A DNA stretch of 64,000 bases from Membranipora membranacea (Eukaryota > Bryozoa > Gymnolaemata > Cheilostomatida > Membraniporidae): NCBI GenBank assembly GCA_914767715.1, contig OU612070.1, positions 11,923,501-11,987,500 on the forward strand, read 5' to 3'. Shown here one piece after another: positions 49,891-63,400 of this stretch. Below the pieces are notes generated by a model. The model worked only from the letters and a program-made list of their open reading frames with translations. It searched no databases and was not told the DNA's origin. The position numbers and the translations under genes were made by a program. The number at the start of each line of letters is the position of its first letter. Positions within the stretch are counted from its first letter, which is position 1.

Positions 49891-52075
49891 AAAACTTCAG
49901 TCCCAACACAAAGTAAGGCCAAACTAGCCAGTGTTTATTTACTCAATACTCGCTTATTAAATAATGAAAAATTGGAGGATTTGAAAATTAATTTTGGTGA
50001 TAACGACATCATGGTTGGCTGAGACATAGAGATGTAAGTAGAAGTAATACACATCGTGAGAGAGAGCACATAAACAATCTAGTATATCCTCTTTGAGAAC
50101 AGGCAGTAGATATTATCCTATCAAGGGGCATTACCAATGATACCCATGACAATGTGTGGAGAACAAATTTCAATGTCGAAAGAGCTAAATTCAACAAACT
50201 TGTTCAGAATGGTGATGGCATAGACATATTCATAAATAAACTGTACCGACAAAGAATATACGAAGCTCTACCTTAAGAATTATTCAGACACAGAATAGTG
50301 GTAGAAGGAGATGACGAACACCTCAGCAATAGGTTACAATCTGAACCAGGGCTCGCATTAGCCAATGCAGTTCAGATTAGCTGAAAGGAATGAAGCAGAA
50401 AAATCGACAAAAATTATTGTACGTCTTACTACATGTACGGTAGCATGTACACTGCAACAAACCTAAACCCAAAATTAGCCAAAACAAGCCACCGCAAAGG
50501 TTTGACAGCAAGAATCCAAAATACTTAATTACTGAAGACTTGGACACTTGGAATAAGTATGCCCCAGTTAACAAGCCCAAGTAACAGAAGTTGCAGAGGA
50601 TGGTAAAGTAGTCCTTGGTGAAATCAACTCTGCAAAGCAGAACGATAATCTGTGGAAGGCAAACCTACACGTCAGATTCAGTGGTAAATGAGAATTCATA
50701 GCCATCTTTAAACTTGACTCTGGTGCGGAGGTGACAGTTCGTGGTATCCAGACATACGAAGGTGTCCAGAACAAGCAACAAACTTCAGATAAGAAACTGT
50801 ATGGTGCAGGTGATATACATTTATCTGTAAGAGGTCTCAAAACAGCGTAGGTCAGATTTGACAATAAATCAATCGGTGAGAAAATCTACATTGTAGGTTG
50901 AGGCAAAGTCAAAGTCACTAAGCCATACAGAATCCAGCTAAGAGAGGATGTGAAACCCACGACGTTACATGTATTGTATGAGGTGTCACAGCAGCGACTA
51001 CCGATAGCCAAGAAGCAGCTAGACGAGATGGAGAGTAAGGGAATCATATCTAAAGTGATTTTTACTGCTGATCGGTGCTCAGGTATGGTTCAAGTACCTG
51101 GAGAAGACCTTACCAAAATCAACATATGTGCTGACCTCAATAAATCAGGATGTAAAGCGTGGCTCACATCCCGGAAGTTCTGTCCACAACACTTTAGCCA
51201 AAATATCAGGAGCCAAATTCATGACAAATCTGGATGCAAACTAAGACTATTATCAGATACCACTAGAAGGCAACTCTCGGCTGCTTACTACATATATCAG
51301 TCCGTTACGACCTAACTGTTATAGTTCTGCGCAATTCGGACTCATCGGCTTAGGAGTAACCTTCCAGCACTGCAGATTGGGGTTGTGTGTCACACGGTCG
51401 ATTTACTAGCATACAGCTCTGTGAGTAGGAGCAACACGGAAGGTGCTGAAACATCTCAAAGATGCTGGAATGACTCCAAACCCGAAGAAGTGTAAAAGTT
51501 CAGTGCAATTTTTACGCCACATTATCAGCAAGCAAGGTGCACACCCTGACCATTTCTGTATTTATGACATTTTGGAATAACCCACCCCTACTTGTGTCTG
51601 AGAGCTACAGTAGCTTCTTGGTTCTGTAAACCAACTATGGAAATTCTTTCTTAGGATATCTGATCTAACTCAGCCACTATTGGACACGGAACATTGGTAT
51701 GTTGCAAGCTAGGTAGTAGAAGCAGCAATCTCAAAAGCACTATGTCTAGGTTAGTATGATGAAAAAAACCTGTTGTGATAATGAGCGATGCCTCAAACTA
51801 GGGACTAGGGACTGTATTTTTCTAGGTTCAACCAGATTGGTTACACAACACATGGTCTCTAAGTCTAGAAGTCTAACAGATGCTAAATCAAGAGTGCTCG
51901 AAATTTCAGATATATATTTTAGGACACACCAGTGTGATTAATCAAAACTGACCACAAAACCATCGTACAAATCTTCAACTCAAAGGCAATCAACAATCTC
52001 ACAACCAGGATCCACAGACAACAACTACAAACTCTAAAATACTCATATGCAGTGGAACATCTAACCAGTAAATGA
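49891..52075 (+). mobile_element. Decayed Ty3/gypsy-type retrotransposon
   Basis: Remnants in order: a gag-like stretch (50.2-50.6 kb), an aspartic protease core KLDSGAEVTV near 50706, the start of reverse transcriptase (LPIAKKQLDEMESKGIISKV, then RCSGMVQVP and KINICADL, 50998-51150), and an RNase H end with TDHKTIVQIFNSK near 51943. Stops and frameshifts break every domain and no long terminal repeats are recognisable, so this is an old, immobile copy. The integrase is not seen. Confidence 0.75.
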
Positions 52076-52469
52076 AAGAAGTGGTCTCTTCATTCCAGCT
52101 GAAAAAAGCTTTTTTTGACATTAATGCTCAGAATGTACTATCTCATCTAATTACCTAGTAGTTTTTGTAATATTATTTTCTCGCTTATTACCATTTCATA
52201 TGTAAAACAGGGCAATATGTGCAGGCTCTTACTGGTTGCAATCACCGTCTCATTTGCCCTCACAATCACCGACAGGAAAATGTAGTCCATACGAAAAAAA
52301 AGTTTGACATTATAGATAGTGGAAATGTAAGTTATCTCCTCTTACCTATCATTGTATCCTGTCAACAGTTACAAGCTGGCTATTTGAATTGTAAGTAGTC
52401 AGTGCACCTAGCCTCAGCCTCTGGATTGCCAACCAGATGTTAGTTAGTCGAAGCGAAACAGACAGACAT

Positions 52470-52530
52470 ACATCATTGCAACAAACTACAGATAAGAAAC
52501 TGTGTGGTGCAGGTGATTGTACAAATGCAG
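52470..52530 (+). mobile_element. Second gypsy protease fragment
   Basis: About 45 bp (CAACAAACTxCAGATAAGAA onward, with GGTGCAGGTGAT) repeats the protease region at 50775-50818. It is either a fragment of a second related element or a rearranged part of the first. Confidence 0.5.
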
Positions 52531-52929
52531 GTTTCACCCACACACATGACTCTTGCCTTTTTAACGTTTAAAACAAGCAAAGAAGTAGAAATATCTGTGA
52601 ATTTATTTGGCTTGGACTGTGATAATGAACCATATATTTGATGACGAGCAACCACTGAATTGACTGATTGTAGGCAAGAGCAAACAAGTCACATGGGTAT
52701 CTCAGTACCTAGATGACAAACGGATATACTTCAGAACTCATTTTTCTATAATAACACTAGTTTCTTCTTTTTTAACTTATGTATATGTATCAAGTGTGAT
52801 CGATTGTAAGATAAGATGTTTTAGCTTTCTTTTAATTTCTTTACATTTAGTGGAATTCAAACTGGTGCGTCAGTTGTAAATACTCAAAATAATGAAGATA
52901 ATATGAATACATAGTGGCAATTTACGCAT

Positions 52930-53300
52930 TAACATTTTTTTCTTAATTTAATGCAAATTTTATAACATTGACATCAAAGCATTGCTCTTAATGACCCATC
53001 AGATTGTTCCAATTCCAAAATATAAATCAAAGTTTGCTGCTTTTGTTTCACTGTTCAGTGTGCATCATGATGCTATTTTGATCCAGCTGTCACAGTACGA
53101 TAATCTCTATCTCACTGGATTGAAGCATAGGCATCATCAGTACAACCTGGAATTAATTAAAACATATTATATTTGATCAGTCTTATCATATTTTTAAATT
53201 ATTAATTTTATTTCACTTGACTTTATTGTTAAACATTTTAAGACTTTTACCAGAGCACCCTACATAAACAATTTTATTTCTCAGAAAATAAGATCAATAC
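52930..53300 (+). mobile_element. LINE 3' end, related to the 21-23 kb copy
   Basis: The block AGAGCACCCTACATAAACAA ... TTTATTTCTCAGA near 53250 matches the 3' UTR of the LINE at 23114-23160 (AGAGCACCCTACAGAGACAG). The upstream ORF fragment 52982-53176 has no clear RT motif. Strongly 5'-truncated. Confidence 0.6.
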
Positions 53301-53519
53301 AAACACATGCATACTGTATTATCTTAGAACTGCATGAACTAACACCAAAGCATCATACCAGCAAAGCAGTGAAACTTTGTAAAAACTGAATTCTCAACAT
53401 GTTGTATGTTTTATTTATCATTTAGCGGATTTATGTCATTTTTTGCATTGCCTTGTTGCAATCAGCAATGAGCAGGGGAGTCAAGCTCTGGAAAGTAAAG
53501 ATATATATTGTAACTATCT

Positions 53520-54104
53520 TTAAAACTCACTAGACTCATTGTTATCTGTTAATCTTAGCACAGGTAAAGATCTGTCATAGCTGTTCATCTCAATGCTGTT
53601 GTAAGTATGCTCATCTTGGTCTGTCGTTGTTTTAGTCTGCTCGTAGTCTTCATCTTTCCTTGCATTGCTTAGTTTATGTTTGCGTCTCCTGGGATAATTA
53701 ATGCAGAGTTGACTGATGGGAATGCGTTAAAATAGTATGAATAATTGTGAATGTTTAACAGGCCAAATAAAAGAGTAAAGAAAATTTATAATAAATTATT
53801 TGCCAATTGGAAAATTTTGCCTGTGAGGTGACAATCCCAAAATGAAAGGCTATCTATAAGTTATTCAGAGTTTAATGAGCCAAAATCTTAAAGATTTTGA
53901 GCAGCTTTTGGCAATAAATCACCTCAGTAATAGGGTGGCTGCCACAACTACAGCAGCAGTGACCATCACAGCCCCGGCAGCAGTCACTCCAGCAAACAGT
54001 CTGTAGTTTATTGATTCATCTGTTGACCCATATGTTGTCACATCTTTTACTCTGCTTACTAATACACTGGATTCTGAAATTTGCATGAGTTTCTCAAAAC
54101 CATC
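53520..54104 (-). CDS. Receptor exon group: TM helix and tyrosine-containing tail
   Basis: Exon 53923-54104 reads DGFEKLMQISESS, a short stalk and the TM helix. Its donor splits a codon that is completed in exon 53520-53688 as Arg, giving the stop-transfer RRRKHK. The tail is acidic and hydrophilic (ARKDEDYEQTKTTTDQDEHT) and ends ESSEF. In the RPTP the equivalent position continues into the D1 linker, so the split between the two proteins occurs right after the TM exon. Confidence 0.8.
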
Positions 54105-57100
54105 CTAAAAAGTCGAAGTTGGACATTATACCAGTATATCACGTCTGCAATGGTCATATCAAAACCTCTGAGATTCAACTGCCAAGTTTTGACCTTTAGT
54201 ACATTAGAAATATGAAAATCAGGTCCAATTTGATGTTGACCAAAGAACTGGCGATGTATTACAAGATTTGCTTTACCTGAAAAAAAATTTCCAGAACCAA
54301 CGACACAGTGTATTCAGTGCCTTCTTCTAGAGCTTGATTGAAATAGCCATCAAAAATTCTCCCGTCTCCAACATTAAACCATCTTGAGGCGTTCGGAACA
54401 TTTATCTCAGCAAGCTTAGCAGCAAAATAACAGTTATATTCTGCTGTTGGGATTTTTCCACACAGGGTATAATTGGATATTTTGCTAGTTCCAATGTCTT
54501 TCTGTAAGACTATCACTACAAAATTCCTACAACAGCAGACAGACTTATTCATGTAAATAGTTGAGAGCATGAAAGGATATTGATAAAATTAACAATTATT
54601 TATTACATATCACTCGGTTAAAAGAATATTGCGGAAATGGAAATTAGAGGTATGATCAGATTCTGAACAAACGTTAATAAAATGTGGAAATCTAGAGTTC
54701 ATCATGGAATAGGATAAGTCTTCTCAGCGACTTGTAAGCAATCATATAACACTTGTAGGATAAGTTTGGTTCTGGATCAAACTTACATTGAGATTAAATT
54801 ATTTGGTCTATGAAATTGTGGTAGGTAGAGCGGAATTATAGGGAAACCCTTTTCAAAGTTGACTGCACCAAAGAAATCGACATCTTTGCTGAGGGCTGTA
54901 ATACAAAGACAAGGATGCAAAGTCTAACCTTATAACCAATTGATTTTATTGACTCAAGGGCCATATAGTTGATATTATCTTGTGCAATAGGAGACCTGTT
55001 TTCGATCCTTGAATGTTAAGCAAGTCTATTCTGCCTGTGTTGTCTGAGGGCACATGAAGAATATATGCAGCGGCACAAATTTAGGTATTTTATGCAGGAT
55101 TGCCAATGATATTTGTCATTACAACTCATTGATGATGTCCTTAAAGGAGGATCAATTCTAGTACCTTGCAAATCTGTATATTCTCGATACTGATTTGATC
55201 TAGGGCTGTAACCTGCTTTGTTCTGCGCCCTTGCGGAACATAAGAGTTTGGAGCTTGGCTTCAGATTACAAACCACGGCATCAGTTAAGATGACAGGAAT
55301 TGATTTGTTCCCAGCGAAATCGCTAATGCATGTAAGCTACAATAAAAAGACTTTAATGGCTCCTGCAACTTATTGATAATAAGAAACTGGTAAGGGATTG
55401 CGAGAATGCAGTCTAAGCACCGATAGTAATATATGGATATGAATGGTAAAATAAACCGTATGTCCATATGAGGATAAATTAGGTCAAATATAACTTTGTG
55501 TCAGTAAGTTAATATGGCTAATAATCTGGCAGGATTTACGCCGTGCACCGACTGATTTGCAGGTTGAGACTTTTAAAAATCTTCAAAGGGATGGCTGTAG
55601 CATTACTGAACTTATGGACTAATCAAAAACGACAAATGCTTTCCAGCAACCATAGACAAATATCCGTATTCTTGTATAGGGTCTGATATGTTCCCTAATC
55701 CACGGATATATCAGTGAGTTCAAGTCTGATTTTGCATACCAAAAAAGATATAGGTAGGTAGCACCAATTATCTGACATCATGAGTCACAGTCAATAAGCT
55801 TGTAAAAGAGATACAAACAAAAATACAGAGGGATAAGCTGTCAATTGTTACATACTTAGGCGAAGTTTGCTTACATTGTACCTGATATAAGGTTATTTCG
55901 CCATTTGGATGAGATGGTGGCTGTAGTTTCACTTTAATGCAGGTGGAGTTTGTCTCCAGAGTGGTTATTATTGGACTGTCAGTTGGCTCTTTAAAATTAA
56001 AATGTGTGAACCATCCGGTTAGAGCAAGTCATCAAAAATGGAAAAGGATTTTCCTGGTAACTTTCATATTTAATGGTATCAAGCTCCATGGCACTTAATT
56101 TAAAAGATCAAACTATACATCAGGTAAATCATGTGTGTCAGGAGGAGACATCCATTACGTTCCACCTTGTTCACTTTTAAGTTTAATGTAGATTGTGGCA
56201 GTCAATCTAATAGAACTGCCTGCCGTTGGTTTGGCTGTGGATGTTAATGGAATTTCACTATATGCAACCAGTACAGAATTTTTTAACTTAAAACTGCCAG
56301 ATACCCAATGTGCAATTTGATTAAACTGACCTATTTCAGGTGAGAGGGAAGATGGACTTCTGCTGTAGGAAGTTTGATTATCTGCAGCATATGATATTAC
56401 TTTGATCGTTGTCTCTTTGTATGGCATGACTTGGTCAAAGGTTGCAATGTGTATAATTTGCTTTAGGTTCTTTAAATATTCTTGCTTAGGGTTCGTCTGA
56501 CTTACGATGACATCATGGGTCAAATCTCTGTGACATGAACTGACCTTGCTGTCAGTTGAGTTTATCTTCAATGTACCAGTTTTAATTTGAAATACAAATC
56601 AATGTAATTTTCACAATACTATCAATACATATGCATGAGTTTATTAGCAATTTAGATGGTAACGCCTACTTGGCCTCTGAAAAAAGAGTTAATTCAAAAG
56701 CTGCGGCAAGCGGACAACTGCAAATTTGTTTACTATTGTTATATTATATATACATAGGGTCACTGAAATCAGACTGGGAACATAAGTATGTCTCAAAATG
56801 GAAACACGTACCTTGATATTGACAATAAGTCGTAGCCCCGTTACATTCTTCTGATATTTGGTGATAAAGTAGTTGTGCTCAAACACTGGAGGGGGTAATT
56901 CTGCAATGAAGTGTAATAAACCACACCGTGTAAAGACTGCAGCTAGAATGTAATATTCGAGTGATCAGTTTTAACAATTATGACCAGACGCTCTCAGTTA
57001 GTCATGATCAACATATGGGAGTAACTCAAGTATAATGACATGAACTTGCCTGTATAATTGTGTGTTATCCACAACTCTCATTGAGCCAATACTTCCTCAT

Positions 57101-60100
57101 ACCGCACAGAGACCTAGCATGATGGCCGCTAAACTATAACCCTGCTGAAATTGTCTATTGATTAACCCCTAGCATATGAATGGCGTCAAAAATATACTGT
57201 ACAAAGCCTGGTGTCGGGAGACACCCATCGAGGGTGCTGGGGACAGGAGCAACCAATCCAGTAATGTGCTTACCAGAACACTTGGTTTTAGAATCTAGCA
57301 AGTCACTAGGTTGGCCAGCACCTGCAGATGTGAATGCTCTTACGCGACAGGATACATTTTTACCGATGGGTAGCTGGCATATAGATACTGCCATGACCTT
57401 GAGAGGTATCATCGTCCACTCACGCAGGTTGCACTGGTACTGTGATATAAATAACATGCCAGTTAAGTGAATCAAACCTTATTAAATGGTATTGCTTTGT
57501 TTGATGACAATAGTCATCACTAGCATAAAATCTATCTACTTTTCTATAAATAAAGTGCTATATGCCACTCCATCTTTTCCCTGCGCAATAACCGGTTGCA
57601 ACATGATGAATCTTTGACCATGGAATTTAAGTTGCGAAAAGAAAAATTGATGATCAACAGTTGATGGTCCAATGTGCTACAAAATGCGATCATTTGCATC
57701 ATGGATCACTTAATATACTCAGAGGTTTGAACGGGATCCAGTCATTCGCTCAGAAAGATGGTAATGGGTAGAATTTGGTTCATTTACGTGTATAGATAAC
57801 TAATAGGATTTGTGATCATGACTTGTGAACCAAGACGGGTGTTTTTGGGCGAAATAATTTATCTATGATCATTTTCTTAAAATTACAATAGCCCAATCAT
57901 AATCAAATGCATTCAAACAAATTATTGTTCAACAAGAATTGCCCTTACCTCATATTTGGTTATTTTACCATTGAACTTTGTAGGAGCCTCATATCTGATA
58001 TCAACACAAGTAGTGTTCAGCGCATTGATTGTGAAGTTGGAAGGTTTTGTAGGAACTGCATAAAAAATAAACAGAACACATTTCTTCAACATGTTAGAAA
58101 CGTATTATGATTTTGATGAGGAAAATAAATCCTCGTCCTCCCAATGCTTTTGCAAAATAAAACTATGTATGTTCGAATTAAAAGAGAGCGACACAGCAGA
58201 GCTCATTGCACCTTACAATAGCCACTATCACCTACCGATTCCGGCTGTTGATGATGGTAACATGTATTTAGTTATATTCACCTAGATCCCCTGTTCTCAT
58301 AACAACTGTCTTTATCAGCCATTTTTCATCGCTGTTTGTAACTTTCACGCTGAATGAGTAGTTTCTTTGAGCCTCCAGACCTTCAATTATATTGTTTGTG
58401 GAGAATTCGGGCTCGCCATTGACTTTGAACTTTATCGTTTGAACACTCAAACAATTTGCTGTGACATTCTGTGCAACAAAGACGATTTTATTCGAGTAAA
58501 AAAATAGATGAATTACCTGATTGAAATGTTTACCCAGAGCATCCTGTGATCCATATATATTATCACATTGTAATATCTGATCTGATCAAAACTAATCTAA
58601 ACCATGTCAGATTTCTTCCTAAATTGTACACAACAATGTTACTTACATCTACTCTTAGTGATGCACTCCATTCTTGCAGATGATCCGATTTGTTGCGTCT
58701 GTTGAAGGTCATCTGATTTTCTGTGAATGCAAACTCTGGCTCTGTAGAAAAAAATATCAGCGTGTACAGTTTGTGAAGCAGTCTCATATCATACATCAAA
58801 AGTACAGACATCATACCTCGGTCAGGTTCTTGAACATAAGTGCGCCTGTATTCAGTGTAGTCAGACAACAAAAACCAAAAATCCACATAATATATTTGCA
58901 ATGTCAGGTGATGGAGCGTATAATTTAAAGAATTAAACTCAGTTAAGACACTTATCTATACTCGGTAATGGTCGTCATGGTAACATTCACTTTCTGTTTC
59001 CATTATTTTGCTGTTGGTTATTTCAAACTCTGATTGGATCTGGCTTGAACTAAATTCAAGAGCTTGGATGAAAGAGTGCCATAAAATGGGAATGCGAGTA
59101 TTGGTTCAATTTGGTAGCAAGTCGCTCTATTGATGAACCAATCAACAATGTTGAAATCACGGTGGGGAATTCATCCATCATCAAACGCTGTATGATGCGT
59201 TGGTCTTGTGTATTATGATGCTGAGTTACATCAGACTGCTTCATAGATGAGTTTGGGGCACTTGACCAATATATTAAGAAATTTACTCGCTAGAACATAG
59301 GGTGCTAGTTATCAGTGATGCAGTACGTTGACTACGACTTGCTGACGTCTCTGCTCTCACTTGACAGGATATGTTTTTACCAGCAGGTAGACTACATACA
59401 GTTATCCCCATGAGAGGCACCGTAATCCATACACGCCTGTTGCATCTGAACTGTTGTTGTTATAAAATGCAAATTAATTGAATTAAATGTAAGTTAAATA
59501 TATTTTCTCATCTGACAACAAAAACCATCACATTTACTCGGGAGATACTATTGCTTATAGTGTTATCTGGTTTGATGATTCTATTGGTTTATTGATCATG
59601 TGATCATGATGCTGAATTTAGATAAATGTACTTTAATCTAGCCAGTCTTTACTTGCTAAGCTTATGTGAGCAGTAGTTTTACAAATAGCATGGCATGCGA
59701 AAAAAACAGGGAATCAGAAGAAAAACCAGAAAGTCAAACCAAGGACTACTCATTGATCAAACTAGCGAAGATATTCTTGTATCTTGCTCATCCGAGTAAA
59801 GTTTGTTATCATAGGTGTCTCTTTCTTGTAAATTGGAATTCATGAAATTAATCAGGTCTGGGTGATGACCTTAAAGAGGTCACAACGGGTTTACCGTGGC
59901 TGACCTCCTCCCACTCCCGACAGCTTGTCCAGGCCAACCTGACCCTAAGCTTAATAAGCCTAATACATTCCTAAACAAACAGCAGGGGAATATTTGCATT
60001 TATCTATGCAGATAACGAGGATACTCAAGGAGGAGGGGGCTAATTCAAACTGATTTTTAAAATCTGTTTAAAACACAAATGACTGGGGAAAAAATCTGTA

Positions 60101-60399
60101 CTCCAAAACATACAAAACTACTATTGTTCTCACCTCATATTTTGTCATGACTTCATTTTCCATTGGTCTATGCCAGGACAGTTGGACACAGGATGTATTC
60201 ACAGGAGAAAGAGTGAAGTCTTCAGGCTTCTCAAATGCTACAATGATACAACTGGAATACAGTGTTTCGTTGCTTTTTGCGGGAATACAAGATCCTATCA
60301 TTATGAATATCTGGGTGCATTACTTTTAATTTGAGTAGAGACATTTTCTCAAGACACAAGAACGCATGCACGCTTGTACACATGCCTGCACACACAAAT

Positions 60400-60441
<42 letters not shown>

Positions 60442-63400
60442 AAGTAACCATACATATTGCCAAAATCAAACTGTATAATACAGTATTCGGTTCTGTTTAT
60501 TCATTCAAGTATCAACATTATTGAGATGTATGTTTTCTCATAGGATGTATGTCATCTATATGTTTTCCCGCTGTTGACAGTTTGGTAAGGCTATCCAAAC
60601 CGAGGAAGGAGGGAATTTTATATTCAAATTCAGTCTGTAGCGTAGCATGGAGTTATGGAGCTTCAAATAGATCAATAGTCAACAGTTGTACTCAAATTGA
60701 ACTGCAAGATATATTAGCACTACACCAATAGAAAATTATAAAAACAGTCTATGTAGAAACCAAATACTCTCTTCTGGCCAATACTGACCCGGCTTTTGGT
60801 AGACCGCGACCTCAACGAGAGATAAGTATCCAACTCTTACTATAGCCACATACTGAGCCATTCTGAGAGGATTCACCATCACTGTGTGCCTATACTTATT
60901 CCCTGTCACATCTAGCATTTCAACCTTCGTCCATTGGCTAAGAGTTAAGGCTGTCCCCTCAGTCATACTTGGCTGAATATTGGAAATGTATATTGTGCTT
61001 CCATTAGAGCGGTCAGCTGAAAATATTTCACAAGAAATAGATGAATAAACATAAAGTTCCACTGGTTTCATGATTCTGGTAATCCGGTGAAACCCTGGCG
61101 AAACATTGATTGGATAGGTATATAAATAGTTCGCTACTTATGGTATAAAACAATCGTTCATAATTTACATTCAATGCAAAGACGTCAAAATATTAAATAC
61201 TAGGGACAACATGCAAATGGCTTGCTCCATCAAATTGCCTCACCTCTGTCTCTCAAGTGTACAATAATCTCAGAGATAGTGTAACTCTTTTCTAGATCTA
61301 CAATCCACCACTGCTGAGTTGCGGGACCGCTATTTGTGTCGGTATACTCTGTAAGTTTACCATCTACAGCTAAGGATGAGTTCCCTTTTCCAGGGCTACG
61401 AGTGAATGTGCTTATCTGCTTTGTAGGTTTGCCAAGAGCAATGTTTGGATCTATCAAAAGGAGATACCTTAGAACATTATAACCGAGTTTAAGCGGTTGA
61501 TGTCACAGGCTAAAGAATTGTATACATGTTTAGTACTTAAAAATCGTCCGCTTTTATACTGGGCTGCACCTAACGGACATTTTTGTTGCATACTTATTGT
61601 CCTGAAACAGATTATCTTGGCTACCCTATTCAACAGTCTTATAGTAGGGCCTGGTAAACTGCTGTGGAAATATGAACTTTCCAGTGGCATAGTGTTATGG
61701 AGCTTGAAATAGGTAAAATAATCAGCAGTTGTAACTGCAGATATCTGGATCCGATTTTTATCAATCACTGATAATCTATCCTCAAAAATACTAACCCTGC
61801 TTTTGGTAGACCTTGACTTCAACAAGAGATAAGAATCCAACTCTTACTATAGCCACATACTGAGCAATTCTGAGAGGATTCACCATCACTGTGTGCCTAT
61901 ACCTATTCCATGTCACATCTATGGTTTTAACTGCAGACCATTGATTGAGGTCTAATTCCTGTCCCTCAGTCATACTTGGCTGAGTATTACAAGTGTATAT
62001 TGTGCTTCCATTAGAGTGGTCAGCTGAAAATATTTCACAAGAAATAGATGAATAAACATTAAGTTTCACTGGTTTCATGATTCTGGTAATCCGGTGAAAC
62101 CCTGGCGAAACATTGATTGGATAGGTATATAAATAGTTCGCTACTTATGGTATAGAACAACCGTTCATAGTCTACATTCAGTGCAAAGACGTCAAAATAT
62201 TAAATACTAGGGACAACATGCAAATGGCTTGCTCCATCAAATTGCCTCACCTCTGTCTCTCAAGTGTACAATAATCTCAGAGATAGTGTAACTCTTTTCT
62301 AGATCTACAATCCACCACTGCTGAGTTGCGGGACCGCTATTTGTGTCGGTATACTCTGTAAGTTTACCATCTACAGCTAAGGATGAGTTCCCTTTTCCAG
62401 GGCTACGAGTGAATGTGCTTATCTGCTTTGTAGGTTTGCCAAGAGCAATGTTTGGATCTATCAAAAGGAGATACCTTAGAACATTATAACCGAGTTTAAG
62501 CGGTTGATGTCTCAGGCTAAACAATTGTACACATGATTAGTACTAAAAAAATTATACTGGGCTGCACCTAACTGACATGTTTGTTGCGTACTTATTGTCC
62601 TGAAACAGATTTTCTTGGCTACCCTATTCAACACTAATAGTAAGGCCTGATCAAGTGCTGTGAAAATATGAACTTATGCTGAACATAATAATCTAAATAA
62701 GAACTCGTAATAAACATTGTATGGTGTTGGTGAAGTCAATATATTACCAAGAAGTTCAATCTTTCACAATTATTAGCTCATTTTTCATCTACATTGATAT
62801 TATCAAGCCACCGGTAAATTTGAAGCACCTAATCATCAATGATTTTGATTTTGATATTGAAAATGATTCTGATATTTTTTTCTTAGCTACCCTGCAGAAC
62901 AATTGTAGATAGCCTACGTTGAACAGACAAGTAGACTTAGTGCTAGAACATTTTTCATTTAGAGTTTCCAGCGGCATAGTCTTATTGAGCTTGAAATAGG
63001 TAAAAGATTTAGCTGGTGTTGACTATTATAACTCCAATTACAGCAACTAATGACCATAAATACTAACCCAGCTTTTGGAAGACCTCGACTTCAACAGGAC
63101 TTAAGTTTCCATCTCTTACTATAGCTACATACCGAGCCTCTCGAGGGGGATTCACCATTACAGTGTGCCTATACCTATTCCCTGTCACATCTAGCATTTC
63201 AACCTTTGTCCGTTGGCTAAGAGTTAAAGCTGTCCCTTCAGTCATGCTTGGCTGAATATTAGACATGTATATTGTGCCTCCATTAGAGCGGTCAGCTGAA
63301 ATAATTTCACGAGAAATACAACGATATGCATTATCATTGAAACACTAACTATTTTGCTGTTTGCTAAGAAACAGAAGATTGGGCTGCCCCTAAAGAGGGA

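Noticed and set aside
53520-53688. Canonical ITAM or ITIM in the receptor tail
   Set aside because: YNSI and YDRS spacing lacks the second YxxL/I, and the residue two before each tyrosine does not fit ITIM or ITSM consensus; only generic tyrosine and YxxPhi motifs are supported.
60381-60440. Tandem CA array as a CRISPR-like or regulatory repeat
   Set aside because: Plain dinucleotide microsatellite without spacers.
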